The notes below the pieces were generated by a model. It was not told where the DNA came from. It worked only from the letters and a program-made list of their open reading frames with translations, and did no database searches. A program made the position numbers and the translations under genes. Of a stretch of 64,000 bases of DNA, positions 7,077 to 16,982 are shown in pieces. The DNA is from Streptomyces sp. WZ-12. GTDB taxonomy: Bacteria > Actinomycetota > Actinomycetes > Streptomycetales > Streptomycetaceae. The first letter of the stretch is position 1. Each line of letters starts with the position of its first letter. The DNA lies in contig NZ_CP118574.1 of NCBI RefSeq assembly GCF_028898845.1, positions 6,421,001 to 6,485,000 of the forward strand, written 5' to 3'.

Positions 7077-9046
7077 TACAGCGCCCCCTTGAGCCGGATC
7101 GTGATCGTGCTCCCCTTGGGCGCCTGGTCGCCGGCGGCCACCGACTGGGACGCGACGCTGTCCTGCGGGAAGAGGAACGGCTTGTCCACCGTGACCTTGA
7201 AGCCGGCGTCGGTCAGGGCCTTGGTGGCGTCCGCGGTGTTCTTGCCGCCGACGTCCGGCACGGCGACCATCTCCGGCCCCTTGGAGAGCGTCAACGTCAC
7301 CGTCTCGCCCTTGCCGAGGGTGCCGCCCGCGCCGGGTGACTGTTGCGCCACGGTGTCCTTGTCCTGCGGTGCGAAGACCGGTTGGTCGGCGAAGCGCACC
7401 CGGAAACCGGCCTCCTTCAGGGCCGTCGCGGCGTCCGCGCGGGGCTTGCCGACCACGTTCGGCACGTCCTGTGGCGCGCCCCGGCTGACGGTCAGGCCCA
7501 CCGCGGTGTCCGGCCGCCGGGTGCTGCCCGCCGCCGGGTCCGTGGCGATCACCGACCCCTTGGCGACCTCGTCGCTGAACTGCCGGGTCTCGGTGCCCGG
7601 CACCAGACCGAGGTCGCGCAGCTTGCGCCGGGCGTCCGCGAGCGGGGTGCCGGCCAGGTCGGGGAGGGTGACCTTCTCCGGGCCGCGGGAGACGGTCAGG
7701 GTGACGGTGCCGTTGCCGCGGATCCGCTTGCCGGTCGCCGGGTCCGTCGCCATCACCCGCCCCCGCGCGACGTTGGGGCTGAAGTCCCGTGCCACCTTGA
7801 TCCGCAGGCCCTCGCCGCGCAGCGTCTGCTCGGCCTTGGCCTGCGGCATGTCCAACACCGCCGGGACGCTGGTGAATTGGCCGGAGTTGATGTACCAGAC
7901 GCCGGTGCCGACACCCAGGACCAGCAGCACCGCCGCCACGATCGTCGCGATCCGGCGCCGCTGGGGCCATCCGTCGGTGCCCGCCGGGGCCGACGCCGGG
8001 CGGAGCCTGGTGGTCCGGTTGTCCGCGGGCACGGCGCCGGCCGGCGGCATCTCCAGTCGGCTGGTGCGGTCCAGCCCCGCCTCGCCCTCGACGGGCAGCG
8101 CGAGCTGCACCCCCGCCGGGCGCGGCAGCACGTCCGTCCGCTCCTCGTCGGCCGCGGCCGCCTCCTTGGCGCGCGGCGGGACGAGGTCGAGCTGGGCGTC
8201 GGTCAGGCGCGTCCGGGCCGACCGGGCCCGGGCCAGCAGCGCCACCGCGTCCCGCGGGCGTTCCTCGGGGGAGCGGGCGGCGGCCGCGGCGACCAGCCCG
8301 TCCAGCTCCGGCGCCAGGCCCGGCACCAGCTCCGAGGGCGGGGTGATGTCGTCGTGCAGGTGGCTGTAGAGGATCTGCGCCGCGGTGCCGCCGGTGTGCG
8401 GTTTGCCGCCGGTGAGCATCTCGTAGAGCACCACGCCACAGGCGTAGACGTCGACCCGGGCGTCCGCCGTGCCGTGCTCCATCTGCTCGGGCGCGAGGTA
8501 GGAGACGGTGCCCAGGACCGAGCCGGTGGAGGCGGTGGTGTGGGTGTCCACCGCGCGCACCAGGCCGAAGTCGGCGACCTTGACCCGGCCGTCGTCCCCG
8601 ATCAGGACGTTCTCCGGCTTCATGTCGCGGTGCACCAGGCCGGCGCGGTGCGCGGCCCCCAGCGCCGCCAGGATCGGCTCCAGGATGTCCAGCGCGGCCC
8701 GCGGCTGGAGGGCGCCGCGCTCGCGCAGCACGTCGCGCAGGGTGCAGCCGGCGACGTACTCCATGGCCAGGTAGACGTAGGTGCCGTCGGCGCCCTGGTC
8801 GAAGACGCCGACCACGTTCGGGTGCGCGAGCCGGGCGACGGACTTGGCCTCCCGGATGAAGCGGTCCACGAACGCCCCGTCCACGGCCAGGCTCGGGTGC
8901 ATCACCTTCAGCGCCAGCACGCGGTCCAGCCGGGTGTCCACGGCCCGGTAGACGGTGGCCATGCCCCCGGCGGCGATGCGCCCCTCGACGCGGTAGCGGC
9001 CGTCGAGCAGCTGGCCCTCCAACGGGTCCTGCAGCGTCGTATCCAC
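7076..9046 (-). CDS. pkaF: PASTA-domain serine/threonine protein kinase
   Basis: Membrane receptor kinase of the PknB family that senses muropeptides or lipid II outside the cell. Order over 656 residues: kinase domain about 17-280 (ATP Lys47, catalytic Asp141 in HRDMKPEN, DFG 159-161, activation loop rich in Thr/Ser), a linker, one membrane helix near 366-386, then four PASTA repeats of about 66 residues each to the end. GTG 9046 starts right before the conserved kinase N-terminus. Its place near aroH and upstream of the dcw region agrees with the Streptomyces coelicolor gene pkaF; the symbol rests on that recalled synteny. Confidence 0.95.
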   Translation of the reverse strand: MDTTLQDPLEGQLLDGRYRVEGRIAAGGMATVYRAVDTRLDRVLALKVMHPSLAVDGAFVDRFIREAKSVARLAHPNVVGVFDQGADGTYVYLAMEYVAGCTLRDVLRERGALQPRAALDILEPILAALGAAHRAGLVHRDMKPENVLIGDDGRVKVADFGLVRAVDTHTTASTGSVLGTVSYLAPEQMEHGTADARVDVYACGVVLYEMLTGGKPHTGGTAAQILYSHLHDDITPPSELVPGLAPELDGLVAAAAARSPEERPRDAVALLARARSARTRLTDAQLDLVPPRAKEAAAADEERTDVLPRPAGVQLALPVEGEAGLDRTSRLEMPPAGAVPADNRTTRLRPASAPAGTDGWPQRRRIATIVAAVLLVLGVGTGVWYINSGQFTSVPAVLDMPQAKAEQTLRGEGLRIKVARDFSPNVARGRVMATDPATGKRIRGNGTVTLTVSRGPEKVTLPDLAGTPLADARRKLRDLGLVPGTETRQFSDEVAKGSVIATDPAAGSTRRPDTAVGLTVSRGAPQDVPNVVGKPRADAATALKEAGFRVRFADQPVFAPQDKDTVAQQSPGAGGTLGKGETVTLTLSKGPEMVAVPDVGGKNTADATKALTDAGFKVTVDKPFLFPQDSVASQSVAAGDQAPKGSTITIRLKGAL

Positions 9047-9205
9047 GGCAGACGAGTCTACGAGCCGCGCCGGCGTGCCCAAACGCTCCGGCCGTCGCCC
9101 CGGTACACCGCAGCGGAACCGTGACCGGGCCGGGCCGGGGCGGGGGCGGCGGCCCGGACCCGGAATAATCCGGACCGGATCATGGTCGCCACTGGACGGC
9201 GGCCA

Positions 9206-9225
9206 GGTCGTGCGCCCGCACGACC
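9206..9225. promoter_or_regulatory. 20-bp palindrome upstream of the MerR gene
   Basis: Perfect inverted repeat GGTCGTGCG, centre CC, CGCACGACC, 24 bases before the MerR-family start codon. MerR proteins bind dyads of about this size in their own promoters, so an autoregulatory operator is inferred. No convincing -35/-10 pair with a 19-20 base spacer was seen around it. Confidence 0.5.
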
Positions 9226-9249
9226 ACACCGCACCAAAGGGGGAAGGCG

Positions 9250-9651
9250 ATGACGACGCTGCTCATCGGTGAGCTGGCCCGGCGGACCGGCACCACCGAG
9301 CGGCTGCTGCGCTACTACGAGGAGCAGGGGCTGCTCCGCCCGGAGCGGACGGCGGCCGGCTACCGCCGCTACGAGGAGGTCGACGTCGCCCAGGTCCGCC
9401 GCATCCGCACGCTGCTGACCTCCGGGCTGAACACCGCGACCATCGCGCAGGTGCTGCCCTGCTTGCGCGACGACGACGGCCGACTGGTGCCCACCTGCCC
9501 GCAGTTGGTGGGCGAGCTGCACCGGGAGCGGGCCCGGCTCACCGACTCCATCGAGTCCCTGATGGCCTCCCGGGACCTGCTCGACGAGGTGATCACCGCC
9601 GCCCCGGAGGAGTTCGCCGACCGGCGCGGGGCGGCCGCCGGCCCGGCCTGA
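9250..9651 (+). CDS. MerR-family transcriptional regulator
   Basis: DNA-binding regulator of 133 residues. The winged helix-turn-helix is at residues 3-70 (LLIGELARRTGTTERLLRYY, GYRRYEEVDVAQVRRI), followed by the long dimerisation helix. Only one Cys pair (Cys77, Cys85 region) is visible and not in a standard metal-binding arrangement, so the effector is unknown. ATG 9250 follows GGGGGAAGG. Divergent from pkaF and convergent with thiG, so no obvious target other than itself. Confidence 0.88.
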   Translation: MTTLLIGELARRTGTTERLLRYYEEQGLLRPERTAAGYRRYEEVDVAQVRRIRTLLTSGLNTATIAQVLPCLRDDDGRLVPTCPQLVGELHRERARLTDSIESLMASRDLLDEVITAAPEEFADRRGAAAGPA

Positions 9652-9678
9652 GGCCGCCCCACACCGCAGTCGGGCGCT

Positions 9679-10770
<1,092 letters not shown>

Positions 10771-10774
<4 letters not shown>

Positions 10775-12003
10775 GCGGGCAGCTCCTCGAAAGCGTGGGC
10801 GCGCCGGGCCCCTTGGGGGGTGGGGGCGAAGCGCGCGGGGGAGAAGGGGCGGGCCTCTTCGGGGACCGTCCCGGTGGTCAGTGCCTCGGCCATCACGTCC
10901 CCGGTGAGCGGCGTCAGCAGGACGCCGTTGCGGTAGTGGCCGGTGGCCAGGTGGAGGCCGGGCAGCGCGGTCGGTCCGAGCAGCGGCGCGTTGTCGGGGG
11001 AGCCGGGGCGCAGCCCGGCGCGGCTCTCGGCCAGCGGCAACTCGGTGATGCCCGGGACCAGTTCGTGGGCGTCCCGCAGAAGCTCGTAGACGCCGCCCGC
11101 GGTGACCGTGGTGTCCCAGCCCAGCTCCTCATGGGTGGCACCGAGGACCAGCTCACCGCTCTCCCGCGGCACCAGGTAGAGGGGATTGCCGCGGACGACG
11201 GCCCGTACGGTGCGGGAGAGGAACGCACCGCCCCCCGGGAGCGCGTCCGGCAGCCGCAGCCGCAGCACCACTCCCTTGACGGGCCGCACGGGCGGCCGCA
11301 CCGCCTCCGGGACGCCGGCCAACCGGCCGCTGAGGCTGCCGCCGGCCAGCACGACCTGCCCGGCCACCAGGCGGGTGCCGTCGGCGAGTTCGGCGCCCGT
11401 GGCGCGCCCGCCGGCGGTCGTCAGCCGCTCCGCCGACGTCCGGTGGAAGGCCACCCCGGCCCGCTCGCAGGCGGCCAGCAGCGCGCCCACCAGCCGGCGC
11501 GGATCGACCTGGTGGTCGCCGTCCACCCGGAGGCCGCCGCGCACCCCGGGGGCGAGCATCGGCTCCAGCCGGCGGCACTCCCGCCCGGTCAGCCACTGGG
11601 ACTCCAGGCCCGACCGGACCTGGAGGGCGTGCAGCTCCCGTAGGTGGGCACGGTCGTCGGCGTCCAGGGCGACGGCCAGGGTGCCGCACCGCCGGTAGCC
11701 GATGCGCTGACCGCTCGCCTCCTGGAGCTCCTCCGTGAAGCGCGGATACCGCTCGGCCGAGGCCAGGTTGAGCCCCAGCAGGGTCTCCTCGCCGTAGTGG
11801 AGCTCGGTGACCGCGGCCAGCATGCCGCCCGCGACGAGCGCCGCGCCGCCGCCGGGCGCGGGGTCCGCCACCGCGACGCGCAGGCCCCGGCCGGCCGCCC
11901 GCCAGGCGGTGACCAGCCCGATGACGCCGCCGCCGATGACCAGCACATCGGGGTGCCGACCGTCAGGTCGTGGTGGGTTCGATGGTGTGGCAGATGGATG
12001 CAT
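10771..12003 (-). CDS. thiO: Glycine oxidase ThiO
   Basis: FAD enzyme of the D-amino-acid oxidase fold that oxidises glycine to dehydroglycine for thiazole formation, the oxygen-dependent alternative to ThiH. The FAD loop VLVIGGGVIGLVTAW is at about residues 20-34; the C-terminal ATGHYRNGVLLTPLTG is the family signature. First gene of the operon, its ATG directly after the TPP riboswitch, whose 3' end carries the purine-rich GAAGGGAGGGG ribosome site. Confidence 0.95.
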
Positions 12004-12014
12004 GGGCGTCCAGC

Positions 12015-12108
12015 CCCTCCCTTCGCCGGCATGACCCGGATCAGGTTCGTACGGTCGGAGGCCGGCCAGCCTCCCTCTCAGCCCGGTCCGTCCGGGCTCC
12101 CGCGAGTG
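12015..12108 (-). ncRNA. TPP riboswitch controlling thiO-thiS-thiG
   Basis: The minus strand shows the THI-box landmarks in order: CTCGCGGGAGCCCG (P1/P2 start), GGGCTGAGAGGGAG, a P3-like hairpin, then CCGTACGAACCTGATCCGGG and the closing CCGGCGAAGGGAGG. The last segment also supplies the ribosome site of thiO, 12 bases from its ATG, so thiamine pyrophosphate binding most likely blocks translation rather than terminating transcription. Confidence 0.95.
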
Positions 12109-12253
12109 CGTGCATCCGCCACCCTAGTACGGGCCCGCGACGCGTCGTAAGGGAGCGCACCGGGACCGGGCCGCCCCCGACCGGTGACGTTGTGTCAGAG
12201 ATCTCCTTGCGCGCTGCTGCGGGCCGCGTCGCCCGCCGTCCTAGAGTGAGCGG

Positions 12254-13525
12254 GTGAGCGAGCAGAGCAACTCTCCCCAGGCCCCTGACCGCACGCCGCG
12301 CGTGGTGATCGCCGGCGCGGGGATGGCGGGCGTGCAGACCGCCGTGGCCCTGCGCGAGCACGGCTGGCGCGGGGCGATCACACTCCTCGGCGACGAGCCC
12401 CACCAGCCCTACGACCGCCCGCCGCTGTCCAAGGCCGTGCTGCTCGGCAAGGCCGAGGGCTCCGCGTTCGACATCGACTTCGCCGGCCTCGGCATCGACC
12501 TGCAACTCGGCCGCCCGGTCACCGCACTGCGCCCGGACGACCACGTCGTGGAGACCGCAAAGGGCCCGCTCCGGTACGCCTACGCGGTGCTCGCCACCGG
12601 CGCCGAACCGATCACCCTGCCCGGCAGCGAGGGCCTGCCCGGCGTGCACCTGCTGCGCACCCTGGACGACGCCGAGCGGCTGCGCCCGGTGCTCGCCGCC
12701 CAGCACCGGATCGTGGTGGTGGGCGCCGGCTGGATCGGCGCCGAGTTCGCCACCGCCGCCCGCGAGACCGGCTGCGAGGTCACCGTCGTGGAGGCCGCCG
12801 ACCACCCCCTGGCCGGCGCCCTGCCCACCGAGGTCGCCGCGCACATGGCCGGCTGGTACGCCGACGCCGGTGCCGAGCTGCGCACCGGCGCCCGGGTCGC
12901 CTCCGTCGCCCCCGGTGCGGTCACCCTCGCCGACGGCACCACCCTGCCCGCCGACGCGGTCGTCGTCGGGATCGGTGCCCGGCCCGCCACCGCCTGGCTG
13001 GCCGGCTCCGGCGTCGCCCTCTCGCCCGAGGACGGCTCGGTCCTGGCCGACGAGCGGCTGCGCACCTCCGTCCCCGACGTCTACGCGGTCGGCGACTGCG
13101 CCTCGTTCCCCTCGGCCCGTTACCGCACCCGGCTCCTGGTCCACCACTGGGACAACGCCCTCCAGGGCCCCCGCACGGTGGCCGAGAACATCGCCCGCGG
13201 CGCCGCGGAGGGCATGGTCTACGACCCGGTCCCGTACTTCTGGTCCGAGCAGTTCGGGCGGTTCGTCCAGTACGCCGGCCACCACGGGGACGCCGACGAA
13301 CTGGTGTGGCGCGGCGACCCGACCGGCGCCGCCTGGTCGGTGCTCTGGCTCCGCCACGAGCCCGGCGCGGGGGCCGGGGAGGCGTCCGGCCGGCTGGTCG
13401 CGCTGCTGGCGGTGGGGCGCCCGCGGGACCTGGCCCAGGGGCGCCGGCTCATCGAACGGGGCGCGCTGCTGGACCGGGAGCGCGCGGCGGACGCGGCCGT
13501 TCCGCTCAAGTCGGCGGTGCGGTAG
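12254..13525 (+). CDS. NAD(P)/FAD-dependent oxidoreductase (ferredoxin reductase type)
   Basis: Pyridine-nucleotide reductase of 423 residues. FAD loop VVIAGAGMAGVQTA near residue 17, NAD loop IVVVGAGWIGAEFA near 155, second FAD motif VYAVGDCA near 278, then a C-terminal reductase domain with VHHWDNALQGPRTVAENI. The architecture matches rhodocoxin or putidaredoxin reductases that feed electrons to small ferredoxins; no redox CxxxxC is present. Partner unknown. GTG 12254 lies six bases after TAGAGT (12242-12247), so the mRNA is probably leaderless. Divergent from the thiamine operon. Confidence 0.9.
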   Translation: MSEQSNSPQAPDRTPRVVIAGAGMAGVQTAVALREHGWRGAITLLGDEPHQPYDRPPLSKAVLLGKAEGSAFDIDFAGLGIDLQLGRPVTALRPDDHVVETAKGPLRYAYAVLATGAEPITLPGSEGLPGVHLLRTLDDAERLRPVLAAQHRIVVVGAGWIGAEFATAARETGCEVTVVEAADHPLAGALPTEVAAHMAGWYADAGAELRTGARVASVAPGAVTLADGTTLPADAVVVGIGARPATAWLAGSGVALSPEDGSVLADERLRTSVPDVYAVGDCASFPSARYRTRLLVHHWDNALQGPRTVAENIARGAAEGMVYDPVPYFWSEQFGRFVQYAGHHGDADELVWRGDPTGAAWSVLWLRHEPGAGAGEASGRLVALLAVGRPRDLAQGRRLIERGALLDRERAADAAVPLKSAVR

Positions 13526-13535
13526 CGCGATCCAC

Positions 13536-13576
13536 CGGCACGACGGGCCCGCGCGGCCCCGTCCGCCGACGTGCCG
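13536..13576 (+). terminator. Possible terminator after the oxidoreductase
   Basis: Outer stem CGGCACG(13536-13542)/CGTGCCG(13570-13576) enclosing an imperfect GGGCC/GGCCCC inner stem, 11 bases past the stop. Confidence 0.4.
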
Positions 13577-13606
13577 ACGTGCTCCACGGCGAGGCCCGGC
13601 TACCGA

Positions 13607-13629
13607 CTGTCAGTGGGAGGTGGCACGCT
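13607..13629 (+). promoter_or_regulatory. RecA-NDp-like (PafBC-type) promoter before the Rv2175c-like gene
   Basis: CTGTCAGTG, eight bases, CACGCT; the mycobacterial RecA-NDp motif is TTGTCRGTG-N8-TANNNT, so two positions differ. Six bases then lead to the GTG start, making a leaderless mRNA likely. Confidence 0.5.
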
Positions 13630-13635
13630 TGTCCT

Positions 13636-14001
13636 GTGACCGAGATTGACGTAAACATCGATGGGCTCGTCCCCGCCTGGCTCACCCTCCCCGACATCGC
13701 CGAGGAATGCGGCGTCGAGGTGACCCGCGTGCGACAGCTGGTGAAGGAGGGCCAGCTCATCGCCGTGCGCCGCGGTGAGAACCGCGTGCTCCAGGTGCCC
13801 GCCGAATTCATCAAGGACGGCAAGGTCGTCAAGGGGCTCGCCGGCACGCTGACCCTCCTCAAGGACGACGGCTTCACCGACGAGGAGATGCTGGAGTGGC
13901 TCTTCACCGCCGATGACACCCTGCCCGGCACCCCGGCGCAGGCCCTGCGCGAGAATCGCGGCACGGAGGTCAAGCGGCGGGCCCAGGCGCTTGCCGTCTG
14001 A
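13636..14001 (+). CDS. Rv2175c-family DNA-binding protein
   Basis: A 121-residue winged helix-turn-helix protein related to Mycobacterium tuberculosis Rv2175c, a small DNA-binding protein phosphorylated by the kinase PknL. The HTH is at about residues 15-40 (WLTLPDIAEECGVEVTRVRQ), followed by VRRGENRVLQVPAEFI and a C-terminal helical region with LTLLKDDGFTDEEMLEWL. GTG 13636 is taken as the start of a leaderless mRNA; GGGAGG at 13615 is too far to act as ribosome site. Target DNA unknown. Confidence 0.85.
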   Translation: MTEIDVNIDGLVPAWLTLPDIAEECGVEVTRVRQLVKEGQLIAVRRGENRVLQVPAEFIKDGKVVKGLAGTLTLLKDDGFTDEEMLEWLFTADDTLPGTPAQALRENRGTEVKRRAQALAV

Positions 14002-14045
14002 CGCACCCGCGTCCCGCAGCAACCACCATCCGTAACCACCACCGC

Positions 14046-14083
14046 GCGGCGTACGGGCCGGCACCACCCGGCCCGTACGCCGC
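14046..14083 (+). terminator. Terminator between the Rv2175c-like gene and thiE
   Basis: Perfect 16-bp stem, arms 14046-14061 and 14068-14083, loop CACCAC. It contains the GTACGGGCC/GGCCCGTAC motif common in Streptomyces terminators. Confidence 0.85.
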
Positions 14084-14104
14084 CGACGAGGGGGAAGCCG
14101 CCCG

Positions 14105-14755
14105 ATGACCACCGTTCGACAGGCCCTGTCCGACGCCCGGCTCTACCTGTGCACCGACGCGCGCACCCGCCAGGGCGATCTCCCGCAGTTCCTGGACGCG
14201 GTGCTCTCCTCGGGCGTGGACATCGTCCAACTCCGCGACAAGGGCATGGAGGCCGGCGCGGAACTGCGCCACCTGGAGGTCTTCGCGGACGCCTGCCGCC
14301 GGCACGGCAAGCTGCTCGCGGTCAACGACCGCGCGGACGTCGCCCACGCCGCCGGCGCCGACGTGCTCCACCTCGGCCAGGGAGACCTGCCGGTCCCGGC
14401 CGCCCGCGCGCTGCTCGGCCCCGAGCCGCTGATCGGCCGCTCCACCCACGCCGAGGCCGAGGTCGACGCCGCCCTCACCGAGCCCGGGGTGGACTACTTC
14501 TGCACCGGCCCCTGTTGGCCGACGCCCACCAAGCCGGGCCGGCACGCCCCCGGCCTGGACCTCGTCCGGTACGCCGCCGCGCAGGACCCCGAGCGCCCCT
14601 GGTTCGCGATCGGCGGGATCGACGCCGGCAACCTCGACGAGGTGCTGGCCGCCGGCGCCCGTCGGGTGGTGGTGGTCCGCGCGCTCACCGAGGCCGACGA
14701 CCCGGGCGCCGCGGCCGCCGAGCTGGCCAAGCGGATCCGCTCCCACACCGGCTGA
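14105..14755 (+). CDS. thiE: Thiamine phosphate synthase
   Basis: Joins the pyrimidine (HMP-PP) and thiazole phosphate to thiamine monophosphate. 216-residue TIM barrel with [11 protein letters not shown] near residue 40, VNDRADVA near 75, HLGQGDLP near 95, the phosphate-binding [13 protein letters not shown] near 138 and [11 protein letters not shown] near 166. ATG 14105 follows GAGGGGGAA. It stands apart from the thiOSG operon and no riboswitch is seen before it; a hairpin insulates it from the previous gene. Confidence 0.96.
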   Translation: MTTVRQALSDARLYLCTDARTRQGDLPQFLDAVLSSGVDIVQLRDKGMEAGAELRHLEVFADACRRHGKLLAVNDRADVAHAAGADVLHLGQGDLPVPAARALLGPEPLIGRSTHAEAEVDAALTEPGVDYFCTGPCWPTPTKPGRHAPGLDLVRYAAAQDPERPWFAIGGIDAGNLDEVLAAGARRVVVVRALTEADDPGAAAAELAKRIRSHTG

Positions 14756-14800
14756 CCTGCGTCTTAGGCGTCCGCCAGGAGGCCTTCGGAGGGCCGTGGG

Positions 14801-14819
14801 TTGTCCACGTTGTGGACAC
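14801..14819. promoter_or_regulatory. Inverted pair of DnaA-box-like nonamers upstream of metF
   Basis: TTGTCCACG (14801-14809) and, on the other strand, GTGTCCACA (14819-14811) each match eight of nine bases of the Streptomyces DnaA box TTGTCCACA. Together they form the palindrome TGTCCAC-GTT-GTGGACA. It sits about 50 bases before the metF -10. It could equally be the operator of an unrelated repressor. Confidence 0.45.
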
Positions 14820-14853
14820 CGCCGGCGCCAACCAGCCAATACGCCGCCGTCGG

Positions 14854-14882
14854 TTGGTGTCCGTCCGGCGGGTGGTTAACCT
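14854..14882 (+). promoter_or_regulatory. metF promoter, leaderless
   Basis: TTGGTG (14854-14859), 17-base spacer, TAACCT (14877-14882), then six bases to the ATG. Spacing fits a housekeeping sigma promoter producing a leaderless mRNA. An inverted repeat GCCAACC/GGTTGGT overlaps the -35. Confidence 0.6.
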
Positions 14883-14888
14883 GCCCGT

Positions 14889-15806
14889 ATGGCCCTAGGT
14901 ACAGCTTCCACCAGGACTGATCGCGCGCGGACGGTGCGCGACCTGCTCGCCTCCGGCAAGCAGTCCTATTCGTTCGAGTTCGCCGCCCCGAAGACCGAGA
15001 AGGGCGAGCGGACGTTGTGGAACGCCATTCGCCGCATCGAGGCCGTCGCCCCGACCTTCGTGTCGGTGACCTACGGTGCCGGCGGCACCTCCCGGGACGG
15101 AACGGTCCGCGCCACCGAACGCATCGCCACCGACACCACCCTCACCCCGGTCGCCCACCTGACCGCGGTCAACCACTCCACCGCCGAACTGCGCAACATC
15201 ATCGGCCAGTACGCCGGCGCCGGGATCCGCAACATGCTCGCGCTCCGCGGCGACCCGCCGGGCGACCCCATGGGCGAGTGGGTCCGGCACCCCGACGGCA
15301 TCCGCTACGCCGCCGACCTGGTCCAACTGATCAAGGAGTCGGGCGACTTCTGCGTCGGCGTGGCCGCCTTCCCCGAGATGCACCCGCGCTCGACGGACTG
15401 GGACACCGACATCCGGTACTTCGTCGACAAGTGCCGCGCGGGCGCCGACTTCGCGATCACCCAGATGTTCTTCTACCCGGAGGACTACCTCCGGCTGCGC
15501 GACCGGGTCTCCGCCGCGGGCTGCTCGACGCCGATCATCCCGGAGATCATGCCGGTCACCAACGTCCGCCAGATCGAGCGATTCGCGCAGCTCAGCAATG
15601 CCGCGTTCCCGCCCGAGCTCGCATCGCGCATCCTCGCGGTCAAGGACGACCCGGCGGCGGTACGCTCCATTGGCATCGAGTACGCGACGGAGCTGTGCGC
15701 GCGCTTGATGGCCGAGGACGTGCCCGGGTTGCACTTCATCACCCTGAACCACTCCACGGCGACCCTGGAAATCTACGAGAACCTCGGGCTGCACCAGCGG
15801 TCCTGA
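14889..15806 (+). CDS. metF: Methylenetetrahydrofolate reductase
   Basis: Flavoenzyme reducing 5,10-methylene-THF to 5-methyl-THF for methionine synthesis. 305 residues, FAD-binding TIM barrel: [15 protein letters not shown] near residue 25, [10 protein letters not shown] near 57 (catalytic Glu in the first segment), LALRGDPPG near 118, [15 protein letters not shown] near 187 and [11 protein letters not shown] near 216. ATG 14889 is probably read from a leaderless mRNA. Monocistronic by spacing; the next gene starts 36 bases later with its own ribosome site and could be cotranscribed. Confidence 0.96.
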   Translation: MALGTASTRTDRARTVRDLLASGKQSYSFEFAAPKTEKGERTLWNAIRRIEAVAPTFVSVTYGAGGTSRDGTVRATERIATDTTLTPVAHLTAVNHSTAELRNIIGQYAGAGIRNMLALRGDPPGDPMGEWVRHPDGIRYAADLVQLIKESGDFCVGVAAFPEMHPRSTDWDTDIRYFVDKCRAGADFAITQMFFYPEDYLRLRDRVSAAGCSTPIIPEIMPVTNVRQIERFAQLSNAAFPPELASRILAVKDDPAAVRSIGIEYATELCARLMAEDVPGLHFITLNHSTATLEIYENLGLHQRS

Positions 15807-15842
15807 TCACGGTGGCCGGAATCCGGCGGAAGCGGGGCGCAT

Positions 15843-16898
15843 ATGGGCTGGACGATCCTCTACCTCGCGTTCGGCCTGGTCGCCCTGTGGTTGCTCGGTG
15901 AGGTCCTGTTCCAGCACAAGGCGCCGCTGCGGTGGCGGCTGTTGGCGCTGGGCGGCTTCCTCGGCGTGGTGGCCGGCGTCGCCATCCCGTCGGTCATCGT
16001 GATCGCGCTGGGGGCCATCGCCTTCGCGGTCGGGCAGACCTACGTGACGCTCTCCGTCCGCCGAGGCTACGAGGAGGGCTGGACGATCGGCGGGCGGCCC
16101 AAGCCGAGCCGCCGGCGCCGGGCCCGCTCGTCCCGCGCCCCGGCCGCCGAGCCGAAGCTCCAGGTCTCCGGGCTGACGGAGGAGACCGCCCCGGCCGCCG
16201 GTGCCACCCCGGACCCCGATCCGGCCGGCCACGGCACGGAGGGCGCCGGACACCAGGGCCCGTACCCGCCGCAGCCGGACCCGTCCGCCCCCGGCGCCGC
16301 CGACGCCACTGCCGCCTTCGGCGCCGTCGGCGAAGTGCCCGCCGCCGCCCAGGACTTCGGGTACGCCCCCGTGGACGCCACCGCCGTCTACGCCCCGCAG
16401 CCGATGCCGGACGACACCGCGGCCTACGGCATCTACAGCCCCGACGCCCGCCCCGACGCGCCGGCCGCCGCTGCCGCCTCCTACGACCTCTTCGGGAACC
16501 CCACCGCCGACGGCGACGCCAACGGCCGTGGCTACGACGGCGGTTACGCCCCGCCCCCCGGGCACGACGGCTACGCCGACCCCTACCCGTCCTACGACAA
16601 CGGCGCCTACCAGGGCGGCCACGTGCCCTACTCCGACCCGTACATCGGCACCCAGCAGTACGCCGCGCACTACGACCCCTACGAGGAGCCCGACCCCTTC
16701 GGCCGGACGCCCCACCAGGCCGGGGCCTACGACCCCCTCGGCGGGCAGCCGGCGCAGCACTACCCGCAGGGCTACCCGCCCGAGACCCCGCCCGGCGGCG
16801 TCTGGATGCCGCAGCAGCGCGAGACCGGGCACCCGGAGGAGCAGCAGCCCTACCCGCCCCAGCAGCCGGGGTACGACGAGCAGCGGTACCACTACTGA
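15843..16898 (+). CDS. Membrane protein with long Tyr/Pro/Asp-rich disordered tail (unknown function)
   Basis: 351 residues. The first 75 contain two or three hydrophobic segments (ILYLAFGLVALWLLGEVLF and the stretch from residue 33 to 70), then a basic RRRRARSSR cluster, then about 250 residues of low complexity rich in Pro, Tyr, Asp, Gly and Gln with repeated YDP/YAP/YPP motifs. By the positive-inside rule the tail should be cytoplasmic. I do not recognise a named family; it could be a scaffold or a kinase substrate, but this is speculation. GGAAGCGGGG precedes ATG 15843. Confidence 0.8.
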   Translation: MGWTILYLAFGLVALWLLGEVLFQHKAPLRWRLLALGGFLGVVAGVAIPSVIVIALGAIAFAVGQTYVTLSVRRGYEEGWTIGGRPKPSRRRRARSSRAPAAEPKLQVSGLTEETAPAAGATPDPDPAGHGTEGAGHQGPYPPQPDPSAPGAADATAAFGAVGEVPAAAQDFGYAPVDATAVYAPQPMPDDTAAYGIYSPDARPDAPAAAAASYDLFGNPTADGDANGRGYDGGYAPPPGHDGYADPYPSYDNGAYQGGHVPYSDPYIGTQQYAAHYDPYEEPDPFGRTPHQAGAYDPLGGQPAQHYPQGYPPETPPGGVWMPQQRETGHPEEQQPYPPQQPGYDEQRYHY

Positions 16899-16936
16899 GC
16901 GGCGGGGCGGTCCCGTCACGGAGGCCAACCGCCGCC

Positions 16937-16966
16937 GCCCCGGCCCGAGTCGGGCCCGGCCGGGGC
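16937..16966. terminator. Bidirectional terminator between convergent genes
   Basis: Stem GCCCCGGCC/GGCCGGGGC (nine bp) around a loop that itself contains the palindrome CCCGAGTCGGG. Lies between the stops of the membrane protein and the convergent phytoene-desaturase-like gene, so it can serve both. Confidence 0.65.
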
Positions 16967-16982
16967 CCTCAGGGGTGCGGTC

